Part shown: piece after piece, positions 19,201 through 28,104 of the stretch
How the letters are laid out: each line of letters opens with the position of its first letter
Numbering within the stretch: position 1 is the first letter of the stretch
Assembly: GCA_045600045.1 (NCBI GenBank)
Contig: JAZRXD010000089.1
Span: 1-64,000, forward strand
Direction of reading: 5' to 3'
Source: UBA1715 sp045600045
Lineage (GTDB): Bacteria > Bacteroidota > Bacteroidia > Bacteroidales > UBA1715
DNA: 64,000 bases
Program-made: the position numbers and the translations under genes
Notes under the pieces: generated by a model
What the model saw: only the letters and a program-made list of their open reading frames with translations
Database searches by the model: none
What the model was told of the DNA's origin: nothing

Positions 19201-20214
19201 TGGGACGACAGAAAAATCAAATGGGACAACAAAAAATGCGACCAAACAGAAATCAAAGGCTACAAAATCGGTAGAAATGTTCACTATGACGCATCAACAA
19301 CAACATCGTCAACTGGTTCTTGTATCAGTTACGGTTCAAAAGCGTGCGCAAAAAAAGGTGCAGCAATAAAAGTAACAGAAAATGGAACCACAAAGACCAA
19401 ATATCCATGTGTACAATGGAATTGGGGATACAGTGCTACAGATTGTTCCAAATGGTATTATCCACAAGTTGTTACTGCAGCATGCGATACCTGCCACGGT
19501 ATAGAAAATGTTTCGGTGGGTGGATATTATGGTTCTGTTGCCGGCGGACACATTTTCCCTATTGGAACGACAAGTTCGGAAGGTTTTGGTAACAAACACA
19601 TTATGAATACCTGGTGGAATGGTATTGAAGCAAAAGGTGTAAATACCTTAAAATTGACCGAATTAAGTCCTGTGATTTTGTTGCCAATAACATTATGTAA
19701 ATGGACCGCTCAAAATCTAACAACTTCTGTTTTGTTGGAATGGACAACCGCTACGGAAGAAGGGAACAACTATTTCACAATAGAACGTTCGTTTGACGGA
19801 GTAAACTGGGAAACTCTCGGCAAAGTTGAAGGCGCAGGAACAACAAGTATGTCACATTCATATTCTTTTGAAGATAAAAATCCTCTAAGTGGAATTTCGT
19901 ATTATCGTTTGAAACAAACCGACTTTAACGGCAAATCAACATATTCAAGCATAAAATGCATCAATCGACCGAACGACGATGTTGACAATTTTATAGTATA
20001 TGTCAACGAAGAATCTAATTCATTTATAGTTGAAGGTATAGAAATTGCAGCTTGCCCAATCGAAATTCACGATATTCTCGGACATAAAATCACAGAAATT
20101 TCATTCTATTCGTTGAGCACTTCAAAAGTTGCGATTGATGTCACAAAAATTCCCGCAGGAACATACATTGTTACAATTTGCAACAAGTCAAAATCAACAG
20201 TAAAAAATTGGTAA
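16204..20214 (+). CDS. Large T9SS-exported surface protein with GLUG motifs
   Basis: This 1336-residue secreted protein has a signal peptide (MKRLYLILALFFMPFATVFA). Residues about 25-470 are not recognised. Residues about 480-800 hold several GLUG-type repeats (for example GGIAGYLNNGTVNFCHNNGT and AGGIVGKMSG), which form beta-helical stalks in surface proteins. A Cys-rich part follows (about 870-1140). Near the C-terminus is a fibronectin-like module (VLLEWTTATEEGNNYFTIER ... SYYRLKQTDFNG) common in T9SS cargo, then a type A sorting domain (PIEIHDILGHKI ... IPAGTYIVTI). It is probably an adhesin or surface-structure protein. It ends three bases from the convergent thiamine diphosphokinase gene, with no hairpin between. 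Confidence 0.85.
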   Translation: MKRLYLILALFFMPFATVFADGTKQLMPNAGTEDNPVAKGTCYLAIGSQEGGSGPSRAFARYNSDGSSCGDQDRLYIRIDDCNTEKIYLGFGGIRYDGTLATISNNKFYSGSTELIIKYRIKQCVADDNDINPPVNNGLTDAERAGADIVVYNEHNVPTKDAGYIKNYAEAYYGPQINGSTKGYNPIIVEVPRNGLYYLEFYIGCDIGNNSRKPIDFEFFDVSVVKTENGTSKSIDGRVYSRSWGLNANGNTNEVWSTFYTYSTDHYTSKVYLCGVMPYRFVFCCNSFGAINTSTVEENRQSYPSPADEKPVVHPNYIPEYKIFLTSPDTKFYGEPAMPNLPKKLSFAGDAMTCEDLIFVMELINREDATIELYLNEDASEDTIADKVLIDVLKSGEAESRGYHYPWKDRSEIKEAGTYFYIPDDGSSDIVACSRQYKLSLFDQRFISGGKTYNIGDTITTEVVPSAIAWNEPLGSENNPILIRTKDDLIALANAVNNGTAYSYEINDFYLNATGQHSATFAIPNTDGFAGINFYLTAPTGTIILDDEWQGIGTTENPFQGTFRCGRYSPNPSADNDNPDHLRYAGDQDTIIFSEATCGLFVNCKNAVIDNIHIKGNITDEIEGYFAGLCNYAEGTKFLNCSNAAEITIDAVSDNYSYGGILGYGENCFIDSCSNKGALNAEDCDKVGGIAGYLNNGTVNFCHNNGTINAQSYAGGIVGKMSGTTNKITNCKNIGSLNSKLSSGGILGRIESSSTTNLSSGIISDCCNTGTITSEQIATGIVGLKNNATINIDHCLNTGIIEADDDLAFAFDIEEDDKNVSYSISYGEIEKYITTTVSTATPSISSLGESHFFEDEGRFNLYGTNCCGKTWRTEEAGRLYQNDKLFYLAWDGKFDNGDCVVGDVTVNYQKNTGVTHFPFYDPENIKYDESKGWRGLVVYRIAPIADTVRGLLKDPIEQTEYQIANNITDPENYGYQKLPKDYYNTSTTSEERGYEMKLYWDDRKIKWDNKKCDQTEIKGYKIGRNVHYDASTTTSSTGSCISYGSKACAKKGAAIKVTENGTTKTKYPCVQWNWGYSATDCSKWYYPQVVTAACDTCHGIENVSVGGYYGSVAGGHIFPIGTTSSEGFGNKHIMNTWWNGIEAKGVNTLKLTELSPVILLPITLCKWTAQNLTTSVLLEWTTATEEGNNYFTIERSFDGVNWETLGKVEGAGTTSMSHSYSFEDKNPLSGISYYRLKQTDFNGKSTYSSIKCINRPNDDVDNFIVYVNEESNSFIVEGIEIAACPIEIHDILGHKITEISFYSLSTSKVAIDVTKIPAGTYIVTICNKSKSTVKNW

Positions 20215-20217
20215 GGC

Positions 20218-20856
20218 CTATTTGGCGAAATTTCTGAAAACTAGCACACACCCATTGGTTTCTATCGTAAACGAATCAGCCAACGATTCATTTAGTGTGC
20301 CACACCACCACGATTGAAATGTTTTAGGCAACGGATATTTCAAATTTTTGGAAGCGACCTTTGTTGCTGGATTTAACGAAAATAAAGAAACTTGTTGACC
20401 ACAAAACGATTTACATTCCGTTGTTTGCGAAATAGAAATGACTACTCCACTATCCGTAACCATTTGAACTGAATCAAACAATGATTCATATTCCGCCAAC
20501 AGCGAGATATTGCCCAAAGTATGATCTTCGCGCAATCCTGTAGCTCCAAGTATTGTAATTGATTCTATTCCATGAGAAACAGCCCATTGTGCAGCTTTTG
20601 TCAAATCATTCGTTTCTTGATCGGGATTGTGAAAAATTCTATCGGAAAATCGTTCCAAAATGTCATCACTTGCAGAATCCAAATCTCCTACAATAACCGT
20701 TGGTTCTTTTCCAAAATCCAACAATTTCTGTGTTGCACCATCGCAACAAATTATCGTTTTCGCTTTTTTTAAGATAGTCAACGGAATTTCATGTGTCGGG
20801 AATAATCCATTACATAATATCACACAATCCGAATATGTAAAAAAATTCTGTTTCAT
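20218..20856 (-). CDS. Thiamine diphosphokinase
   Basis: This 212-residue cytoplasmic enzyme transfers pyrophosphate from ATP to thiamine, giving thiamine diphosphate. Family motifs are CCDGATQKL, VIVGDLDSASDD, DQETNDLTKA and ILGATGLREDHTLGN, covering the nucleotide and metal sites. The C-terminal part is the beta-domain that binds thiamine. Its start overlaps the PnuT-like permease stop by four bases (ATGA), and it is the last gene of a riboswitch-controlled thiamine operon, where it traps imported thiamine in the cell. Confidence 0.93.
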   Translation of the reverse strand: MKQNFFTYSDCVILCNGLFPTHEIPLTILKKAKTIICCDGATQKLLDFGKEPTVIVGDLDSASDDILERFSDRIFHNPDQETNDLTKAAQWAVSHGIESITILGATGLREDHTLGNISLLAEYESLFDSVQMVTDSGVVISISQTTECKSFCGQQVSLFSLNPATKVASKNLKYPLPKTFQSWWCGTLNESLADSFTIETNGCVLVFRNFAK

Positions 20857-21473
20857 TTTCCTTGGTTTTGTTTTTTGTATTGCTTATTCCAAGCATAAAT
20901 TCCAACAAAGGCTGAAATAATATAACAACTATACAAAATGAATGTCACATACATGCCACTTTGCGAATAATAAATTATTGACGAAACATATACGATGTCC
21001 GAAGCCAACCACAAAAACCATTGTTCGTAGTATTTCAGAGCCAACATAAACGTAGCAAGAATACTGAACGACGTTATAAACGCGTCGATTGCGGCTAATT
21101 CGGAACCAACGAACCTCAGCAAATACAATAATAAAACGAACAAAACACCAGCACTTACAGCCGTTATAACACCACCTTTAATCGTAAGTTTTTTTATCGG
21201 CATTTCTTCATCCTGGCTCACTTTCCCATGAAGCCAAACCCACAAGCCATAAATACTCGTAATGATATAATAAATTTGAAACAATGCGTATGCATACACT
21301 TCGTTCGCAAAAAAATTTATACCGAGAAAAGTTGCGGAAACCACATTCAAAATCCACATAACCGGTTTCTCTTTTATTTGATAATACAGCACGAACAATC
21401 CCGCAATTGTTCCGATTAGTTCGCAAAGACTGAAAATATTAAAATTTGCGAAATATGTTTGAATGACTTCCAT
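20853..21473 (-). CDS. pnuT: PnuT-type thiamine transporter (PnuC family)
   Basis: This 206-residue inner membrane protein has about seven hydrophobic segments and the PnuC-family pattern (ELIGTIAGLFVLYYQIKEKP, ALFQIYYIITSIYGLWVWL and a late EQWFLWLASDIVYV). PnuC proteins take up nicotinamide riboside, but family members in thiamine operons (PnuT) carry thiamine by facilitated diffusion driven by its phosphorylation. Its place between a TonB receptor and thiamine diphosphokinase, downstream of a TPP riboswitch, supports PnuT. The assignment of substrate rests on context, not on binding-site residues. Confidence 0.88.
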   Translation of the reverse strand: MEVIQTYFANFNIFSLCELIGTIAGLFVLYYQIKEKPVMWILNVVSATFLGINFFANEVYAYALFQIYYIITSIYGLWVWLHGKVSQDEEMPIKKLTIKGGVITAVSAGVLFVLLLYLLRFVGSELAAIDAFITSFSILATFMLALKYYEQWFLWLASDIVYVSSIIYYSQSGMYVTFILYSCYIISAFVGIYAWNKQYKKQNQGK

Positions 21474-21478
21474 TGCTC

Positions 21479-23869
21479 TTAAAATGAATATGTTGCACTA
21501 AATGTAAAATGCGTTCCTGCTTGTGGAAAATAATATTTCCAACTATACTCGGTACCTTGTTCATACCAATTTCCACCATACGCATTACTTATATAATTCT
21601 TATTCAATAAGTTATATACAGAAAACTGAGCTTTTAAGCCTCGAATTATATAACTCACACTACAGTCAAAAACGGTGTAGGCATCAAGCATACGATTTTT
21701 GTCGGAGCTATTATCGAAATATTGTTTGCCAACTATTTTATTTGTCAGTTCCAAAACCAAACGATTTATTGGAGAATAGGAAATTCTATTTGTCGACACA
21801 AAATTAGGAGAATATGAAATATCTGTTGTTTCAAGATTTGTTATTTTTTGAATTTCATTCCAATCCTCATCATAATCAAGAGCATACTCCACGTAATTTC
21901 TAATTTTATTTTGCGAGAAATTGAAATTGCCCGACCAATTAAGTTTCTTAAAAATCCACCATGACGTGCTCAATTCCAACCCGCATCGATAACTATTTTT
22001 TACGTTTTCCAAAATTGCGTCGCCCACATCATTCAACTTTCCCGTTTGCACCAACTGATTATCATATTGCATCAAATAGCAGTTTGCCGAAACATCGATT
22101 TTTTCACTACTCCAACGATAACCAAATTCAAAATCGAACAACGTTTCTGGCAGAAGTTCTTTTGCATCAATTTGTTTTGCCGCATCTTTCAAATTTGAAC
22201 GAGTTGGTTCACGATTCGAAACCGAAAAAATTGTTGTTAAACACTCTTTTCTCGAAATTTGATATTTTCCGCCGATTTTCGGATTGAAAAACGACCAATC
22301 AAATACGTGATCCATAATCGTTAAATCATCGTCAACGCCTAACATTTTGTACGAAACATTTCGGTATTGCACATCACCATACAACGAGATTTTTTTATAG
22401 GAATAATCCAAATTCGCATACAAGTTGAAATCTTTTTTCAAACCATTATTTTCGTAATACGGCTTAGAAATATCAACCTCCGCATTATCTTGAATCCAAA
22501 TAACATTTCCGAAATGATTGCCATCGTAAATGCTATAAGAATTGCCAAATGAATATTTTAAACCACCTCGGCGCAACGAAAAATTTGAGACATATCCATA
22601 GTGAATATTGTCCATCGCTTTTTGTCGAATCAAATCGTGAACCGACGGAGAAAAACCATAATCCTCCAACGACGCATCGTCTTTATATTGCTCGTAATAA
22701 CCATTGCCGGTAGTGGCGAACAACGAAACAGAAAATACATTTTGAAAAGTTTTATGCGAAACAACAGTATCTTTTCTATACCTATACGACAAAATATAAT
22801 GCGTTTGAGTGTAGTTATCCGTTTCATTATCATAGAAATGCTCGTTTCCTTCATCATCATAATATCTTCCAGCAACATTATATGTCAAATCCTTATCGAG
22901 CATTTCTTCGGGCAAACCTTCCCAAGTAATTCCCGTTTTTTGTTTTCCGTATAACACTTTGGCTTTCAATTCGGAATGATTCTTTCTATACGTCGCCATC
23001 ACATCGAACGAATGATTTTTGCAAGTCCCCCGTTGCACCCATCCATCGGAATGCAAACCACCAAAACGAACATCAATCATAAAACGATCGGCCAACTTGC
23101 CTGAACTGGCAGCAACCGACAATTTTTGAGTATTGAAAGAACCAATTGCCGCAGAAACTTCACCGCTCGGCTTGTTAAAACCATTCGGCTCTTTCGTCTC
23201 GAAATTGATTGACGCACCGAACGACGACGTTCCTGAAGCCGAAGAACCAACACCACGTTGAAGTTCCACATTTTCGACCGATGAAGAAAAATCACCTAAA
23301 TTCACAAAATACACATCCTGCGATTCTGCGTCGTTCAACGGAATTCCATCAACCGTAATATTCATACGCGACATATCGGCACCGCGAACGCGAAGATTGG
23401 TGTAACCAATACCCGTTCCCGTTTCGGAAGTTGCAACAACCGACGGCAAATCATTCAAAATGAAAGGCACATCCTGAACTATTTTTTTATCAGCCATCGA
23501 TACATTCGACACATTCGGCGATGTTTTTTGGAATCCAACAACAGTAACGTTATCCAACAAGAACTGTAATTTCGCTTCCCTTTTCAATACAATAGTTAAC
23601 TCTTTTAGTGAAGGACAAGAAACTGGAATTTGCACAACTTCATTCCAATTAGAAACAAACAATGTGTCTGTTTGCTCTTCTATTGCTATTTCAAAATGCC
23701 CGTTTTGGTCGGTAAACACATAATGATTGACAGGTTTTACACAATAAACAATCTCTGTTGACACAGGATTAAAATTTTCATCACATACAGTGCCTTTTAC
23801 AACGCAATTTTGGGAAAACGCATGAAATACGCCAATCAAGCAACACAATACAACAACTATCCGTTTCAT
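21479..23869 (-). CDS. TonB-dependent outer membrane receptor for thiamine
   Basis: This 796-residue protein has a signal peptide (ending HAFSQ), a carboxypeptidase-regulatory-like beta-sandwich (about 22-110, KGTVCDENFNPVS and TDQNGHFEIA), a plug domain (VPFILNDLPSV, LRVRGADMSRMNITVDGIP, VELQRGVGSSASGTSSFGAS) and a 22-strand barrel ending in an aromatic residue (TFSATYSF). It should import thiamine or a thiamine compound across the outer membrane with TonB energy. It is the first gene after a TPP riboswitch, five bases ahead of pnuT. The substrate is inferred from the riboswitch and operon. Confidence 0.9.
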   Translation of the reverse strand: MKRIVVVLCCLIGVFHAFSQNCVVKGTVCDENFNPVSTEIVYCVKPVNHYVFTDQNGHFEIAIEEQTDTLFVSNWNEVVQIPVSCPSLKELTIVLKREAKLQFLLDNVTVVGFQKTSPNVSNVSMADKKIVQDVPFILNDLPSVVATSETGTGIGYTNLRVRGADMSRMNITVDGIPLNDAESQDVYFVNLGDFSSSVENVELQRGVGSSASGTSSFGASINFETKEPNGFNKPSGEVSAAIGSFNTQKLSVAASSGKLADRFMIDVRFGGLHSDGWVQRGTCKNHSFDVMATYRKNHSELKAKVLYGKQKTGITWEGLPEEMLDKDLTYNVAGRYYDDEGNEHFYDNETDNYTQTHYILSYRYRKDTVVSHKTFQNVFSVSLFATTGNGYYEQYKDDASLEDYGFSPSVHDLIRQKAMDNIHYGYVSNFSLRRGGLKYSFGNSYSIYDGNHFGNVIWIQDNAEVDISKPYYENNGLKKDFNLYANLDYSYKKISLYGDVQYRNVSYKMLGVDDDLTIMDHVFDWSFFNPKIGGKYQISRKECLTTIFSVSNREPTRSNLKDAAKQIDAKELLPETLFDFEFGYRWSSEKIDVSANCYLMQYDNQLVQTGKLNDVGDAILENVKNSYRCGLELSTSWWIFKKLNWSGNFNFSQNKIRNYVEYALDYDEDWNEIQKITNLETTDISYSPNFVSTNRISYSPINRLVLELTNKIVGKQYFDNSSDKNRMLDAYTVFDCSVSYIIRGLKAQFSVYNLLNKNYISNAYGGNWYEQGTEYSWKYYFPQAGTHFTFSATYSF

Positions 23870-23914
23870 AAGATAAAAAATAAACAGAATAGAAGTGATT
23901 GCGTTTGAAGCCTA

Positions 23915-23990
23915 TTGAATTCCTTACGCAGGTACAAACCTGTTCAAGTTCAAGGGTATCATCTCAGCCTTTGCAGGCACCCCTATTCGA
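23915..23990 (-). ncRNA. TPP riboswitch (THI box)
   Basis: Read on the minus strand, the element has the conserved GGGGTGCC, GCTGAGATGATACCC, GAACTTGAACAGGTT and GTACCTGCGTAAGGAA parts of the thiamine pyrophosphate aptamer, closed by a GAAT/ATTC P1 stem. The aptamer starts about where transcription should begin (a TACTTTTG box lies at 23996-24003) and ends about 46 bases before the TonB receptor ATG. No intrinsic terminator is visible in that gap, so control of translation initiation is more likely than attenuation. Confidence 0.96.
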
Positions 23991-23995
23991 TGGCA

Positions 23996-24003
23996 CAAAA
24001 GTA
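23996..24003 (-). promoter_or_regulatory. -7 box of the thiamine operon
   Basis: TACTTTTG on the minus strand lies about six bases upstream of the riboswitch P1 stem, so the aptamer begins at the 5' end of the transcript. No clear -33 is seen. Confidence 0.5.
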
Positions 24004-24050
24004 TATAAATTCTAGAAACAACCTATCGGTTGACAAAAAAAATCATTACG

Positions 24051-24078
24051 TTGTCTGTTTTAATCTAATCACAGACAA
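24051..24078 (-). terminator. Weak terminator-like hairpin after the esterase gene
   Basis: An 8-bp stem (TTGTCTGT pairing with ACAGACAA, 12-base loop) is followed on the minus strand, after about nine bases, by a run of eight T. It sits 16 bases past the esterase stop. The gap between stem and T run makes this a weak call. Confidence 0.4.
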
Positions 24079-24093
24079 ATCTTGAATATTAAG

Positions 24094-26814
24094 TTATTTC
24101 ACAACAACTTGTTGAGTCAATATTTCATTATTGGCAAGCATTTTCACCACATACACGCCTGATTCAAAATGTTTTTCCAATTTATAGGAACCATTTGCAT
24201 CAACAGGCGAAGTCTGAAATAATTTTCTTCCGTTTAAATCAAAAACTTCGAAAGAAACAACAGGAGCTTCGGTTTGATAATTAATGGAAACCAACGACTG
24301 TGTATCGCAATAAACAGACATTGAACGTCCAACTCCTTTCACATCGTCGATTGCTGTCGCAAAATTAGAAACGCCAAGAATATCAATATAATCGAATTGA
24401 ATCCACGTCCAACTTGCTTTTATTGTAATGGTATTTTCACCTTTCTTTAACGGCATTGTCATTTTCAAGATTTCCCAATCCTGACATTCCTCAAAAGCTA
24501 CATTTCCCAAATTCGTTTTATTTGCGAACAGCAATTCTTCCTTGTAACCATATTTTGCTTTGTAACAAATACAAACTTGATAATCACCATCTTCAGGTGC
24601 TACAATACCTGAGAATTGTACATAATTAAATTCCTGTAAATCAAGGTACTTTGAACCACTACAGAAATCATCAGCTTGCACCGAACTTCCTGATTTATCA
24701 TTCAACAAAGCTTTTTCAGCTTCGAAGCGTGTTTTTTTCATATTCGTAACCGAAATAGTCAAAATTTCCGATTTTGCCGAATTGTATTCCGCATCCAAAT
24801 TATTATTGTAAACTATTCCGTAGAATGAATAATTTCCAAGTTCATCGGGTGCAGTCCACGAAAAGGAAAATGGAGCTTTTGTTGCTGTTTCGCACAATTT
24901 ATCGTTCACATAAAATTCTACTTTTTCCACCGAAAAACCACCAGGAGCTGCCGCATTCGAAAGAATTTCGAGTTCATCGCCAGGAGTTGCCAAAACGCCA
25001 GATTTTGACGTTAATTTTATTGTTGGTTTTGCAGGCACAACAGTAAAATGAATTGTCTGGGAGGCAACATTTTCAGGATTAGCATTATCAACAATTTTCA
25101 ACGTATAATCCTTAGTTTCGCTCAACATAACTTTTGCGGCAGAATTCGGATCAACTTGAACATCATTCAAATATGCTTTAACATCTCCACCTGTTTCCCA
25201 TGAAAATGTTACGAAAGAGCCACCTTCTGCAGTAATTTCTCCCGTTCCTTTTGTAGAACCGAACGATTTAATACCGAAATCCGATGATTGAACATCAAGT
25301 TTGAATGGTGTTACCGGCAAATACGAATCGTACATAGGAACAGACATATACAAATTCATTCCACCAGGGCAACGGTTCCATGCATAATATATCGTTGCAA
25401 TGTCAGCCTCGCCTTTTTCTACTTTCACATGGGAGTCATCAATTCTCGTAGCTTTTGCAATCGACGATTTACCATTCACATCAACAATTTGAAACCATGA
25501 AACACTATCACTTTCAATAGAAACGCCTTCCAACTTGCTTTCTGCTGTTTTCTTGTATTCATACATTTTCAGCGATTGACCAACCTTTTCCGCAACATCA
25601 AAACGAATTGTAACCGAACCATCTTCGTTTTTCACAAAATCCAATGGTCTTGGACTATATGCTCCTTCCATAGCATTACCATACACCAACTTTTCGACAG
25701 CCAAAGCCAAACGAGTTCCAACAGTTTGTTTGTCGGTAGGATGGATATTTCCAGCCAAACCTGCGTCAATTGTAACAATTTGAGCAGAATTCGTCAACAA
25801 GTCAAGAGATTTTGTTTGTTGTTCACGCATAATTATCCATGGATCCGAAGCAATTACACTCGACGGTTTGTTGTCGATTTCCGAACGAGTTTCGGATTTG
25901 TAATTCGGCAACTGAACCCAAATAACAGGGAAATCCATATTCCACAAATTTCTATATGAATTAATCATATTGTTGAATTGTTCGCAATATACTTTCGCGT
26001 CATTCTCATTATCGCAGTTCGATTCAGCCTGATACCACAACATTGCTTTGAATGGAATTCCAATAAGCGGATTAACCATTTTATTGAAAATCAGAGTTGG
26101 TTGGCGTTCGCTTTCACCTGCCGCCAATTTTATGTCACCAGAATCGTAACCAAGCATTTCTTTGCTCATCCACGCCTCTACACGAGCACCACCATACGAA
26201 ACATTCAAAATTCCGAAAGGAATATCTTTATAAGACTCCCGTTTTTTCAATTCTTTCACACAGAAATATGCAGCTGCCGAAAATCCACCAACATAGGCCG
26301 ATGTAGCTGGACGCCAAGCTGTTGAAGGCAATTCGTCGGACAATTCCGAAGAAACACCTTTTGAAACCTTCATTTGACGAATCGTCTCATCATCCGCTTC
26401 GTTTTTCACCAATTGATAATCGTTGCAAGATTGCACTTCCAATTCCATATTCGATTGACCGGAACAATAAAACACTTCGCCGAAATACACATCTTTATAC
26501 GTTGCAACAAGTTCTTGGTTTGCATAAAAATTCATATCGAACGGACCGCCGTAATTCGTTGCAGGAAAACTAATTTTCCATTTTCCATTCTCATCGGCAA
26601 TCACTGTGTCGGATTTTATGTTATTCCATTCTGCAGAAATAGCAACACCATTGTCGGCAGTTCCCCATATTGGCACAACAACATCACGTTGCAAAACCAT
26701 ACCCGATTGGAATAATTTACTTGTTTTAAAATTTTGAGCACTTACATTCAATGTCGCACCAAAAAAAAGAGTAGCCATAAATAACTTAACAAAACGTAAA
26801 TCTTTATTTTTCAT
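24094..26814 (-). CDS. T9SS-exported sialate O-acetylesterase-like protein
   Basis: This 906-residue secreted protein has a signal peptide ending LNVSAQ. The enzyme domain (about 28-510) is of the SGNH-like sialate O-acetylesterase family: FQSGMVLQRD, the GQSNM block with catalytic Ser, YGGARVEAWMS, MLWYQAESNC and IHPTDKQTVG, which supplies catalytic Asp/His. An Ig-like stretch follows (about 510-690), then a CBM6/35-like carbohydrate-binding module (FEAEKALLNDKSG ... WIQFDYIDI, about 695-815) and a T9SS type A sorting domain (VSFEVFDLNGRKLFQ ... GVYVVKML). It should remove acetyl groups from sialic acids or plant/host glycans outside the cell. It stands alone, with no neighbouring glycan-uptake genes. 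Confidence 0.9.
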   Translation of the reverse strand: MKNKDLRFVKLFMATLFFGATLNVSAQNFKTSKLFQSGMVLQRDVVVPIWGTADNGVAISAEWNNIKSDTVIADENGKWKISFPATNYGGPFDMNFYANQELVATYKDVYFGEVFYCSGQSNMELEVQSCNDYQLVKNEADDETIRQMKVSKGVSSELSDELPSTAWRPATSAYVGGFSAAAYFCVKELKKRESYKDIPFGILNVSYGGARVEAWMSKEMLGYDSGDIKLAAGESERQPTLIFNKMVNPLIGIPFKAMLWYQAESNCDNENDAKVYCEQFNNMINSYRNLWNMDFPVIWVQLPNYKSETRSEIDNKPSSVIASDPWIIMREQQTKSLDLLTNSAQIVTIDAGLAGNIHPTDKQTVGTRLALAVEKLVYGNAMEGAYSPRPLDFVKNEDGSVTIRFDVAEKVGQSLKMYEYKKTAESKLEGVSIESDSVSWFQIVDVNGKSSIAKATRIDDSHVKVEKGEADIATIYYAWNRCPGGMNLYMSVPMYDSYLPVTPFKLDVQSSDFGIKSFGSTKGTGEITAEGGSFVTFSWETGGDVKAYLNDVQVDPNSAAKVMLSETKDYTLKIVDNANPENVASQTIHFTVVPAKPTIKLTSKSGVLATPGDELEILSNAAAPGGFSVEKVEFYVNDKLCETATKAPFSFSWTAPDELGNYSFYGIVYNNNLDAEYNSAKSEILTISVTNMKKTRFEAEKALLNDKSGSSVQADDFCSGSKYLDLQEFNYVQFSGIVAPEDGDYQVCICYKAKYGYKEELLFANKTNLGNVAFEECQDWEILKMTMPLKKGENTITIKASWTWIQFDYIDILGVSNFATAIDDVKGVGRSMSVYCDTQSLVSINYQTEAPVVSFEVFDLNGRKLFQTSPVDANGSYKLEKHFESGVYVVKMLANNEILTQQVVVK

Positions 26815-26900
26815 ACACTTAAAATGTTTAATTCAATTTTCAATTAAGTTTCGAAAAATACAAATTTTATCTATATTTACCGCAATCAAAATTTGCAGTT

Positions 26901-27236
26901 ATGAAAAACATAGAATTGGATCCCGAAAAAATGTTCTACTCCATTGGCGAAGTAGCTAAAATGTTTGACGAAAATGCATCGTTGATTAGATTTTGGGAGA
27001 AAGAATTCGACATTATAAAACCAAAGAAAAACGCAAAAGGCAACCGTCAATTCACACCTGCGGATATTGAAAATTTCAAATTAATCCACTACTACGTAAA
27101 AGATTTGGGATTGACACTCGAAGGCGCCAAGAAAAAGTTAAAAGAAGGAAACGACGAAGGTGTTGCAAAAATGCAAATCGTTGAAAAGCTTACTTCTATA
27201 AAAGCAAAGCTTATCGATTTGAAATCAAATATGTAA
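26901..27236 (+). CDS. MerR family transcriptional regulator
   Basis: This 111-residue DNA-binding protein has a MerR-type winged helix at about 12-80 (YSIGEVAKMFDENASLIRFW, then FTPADIENFKLIHYYVKDLG and LEGAKKKLKEG) and a short C-terminal helix for dimerisation. There is no separate effector domain, matching a widespread short Bacteroidota MerR group of unknown ligand. A TATATTTA element near 26871 may be its -7 box. It converges on the DUF4249 gene with 53 bases between. Confidence 0.88.
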   Translation: MKNIELDPEKMFYSIGEVAKMFDENASLIRFWEKEFDIIKPKKNAKGNRQFTPADIENFKLIHYYVKDLGLTLEGAKKKLKEGNDEGVAKMQIVEKLTSIKAKLIDLKSNM

Positions 27237-27289
27237 AAAACATAAACGAGATATAACCTTGAAGGCGTATATCAATACTCAACGATATA

Positions 27290-28102
27290 TTATTTCCAAG
27301 AATAAAACGTTGCTTTTCCGTTAAATTTAACAAGGACAGAATCAACGGAATAGGCATAAAATCTACCTAACGCATCGCCAACCAAATTTGATTCGGGATT
27401 ATCTGGAGCTGAGAAAAATCCCGAACTGGAATTCGACATAGCCAACGTATTGTAATAATTGTAGGCTGCCATATCTATCGATTCCAAGAAGAGTTTCAAC
27501 GTATCGGTTTCCTTATATTCATCAATATATGTCGCAACACGAATACTTTGACCGTCAAACAATTCGTCGCACGTAACGTTTGACGAAACCAAAGTGTCAT
27601 TTTTGTAACTACGAAGTTTGTAATAATTTGCTGTGCCTTTCGGATCGGTGATATATGCATAAATATCAAATAAATTCGACAACGAATCCGACGGTGTGTA
27701 CCAGTCCGACAAAGACGAATAATCTACCGTGACGCTATCCCACAACAATGGTTTCGGCATATAAGATTCTGCAGTAATAAACGTCGAGCCAATCGCTACA
27801 GCCAACGAATACATTGTTTCCGAAGGGAAATCGTACGTTATTGAATAATGACCGACAGAATCTTCTTTCAACGTAAAAATCGTATCGTTAAACGCAATCG
27901 TCACCTCGGCGCCATTAACATACGGAATATTCTTAGGATTCAAATAGCTGGTAGTTTTTGAAAGAATAACCGAAGCATTTTTCTGCGAAACAGTCGCTTC
28001 AACAACATACCGAGCATCAGCTGTATTCAAATCCACATCTATTATTTCGGTACACGAATAACAGAAAATCAAAATGAACAATATGTAAAATTTACTTTTC
28101 AC
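27290..28102 (-). CDS. DUF4249 lipoprotein
   Basis: This 270-residue predicted lipoprotein has a short signal with lipobox FCYSC (Cys about 16) and mature start TEIIDVDL. The beta-rich sequence, including the early RYVVEATVSQKN and NGAEVTIAFNDT, matches DUF4249, a family found next to TonB receptors in Bacteroidota. It probably sits on the outer membrane as receptor partner. The start is GTG (28100-28102), two bases after the receptor stop; no in-frame ATG before the lipobox exists. The ligand is unknown. Confidence 0.82.
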   Translation of the reverse strand: MKSKFYILFILIFCYSCTEIIDVDLNTADARYVVEATVSQKNASVILSKTTSYLNPKNIPYVNGAEVTIAFNDTIFTLKEDSVGHYSITYDFPSETMYSLAVAIGSTFITAESYMPKPLLWDSVTVDYSSLSDWYTPSDSLSNLFDIYAYITDPKGTANYYKLRSYKNDTLVSSNVTCDELFDGQSIRVATYIDEYKETDTLKLFLESIDMAAYNYYNTLAMSNSSSGFFSAPDNPESNLVGDALGRFYAYSVDSVLVKFNGKATFYSWK

Positions 28103-28104
28103 TT

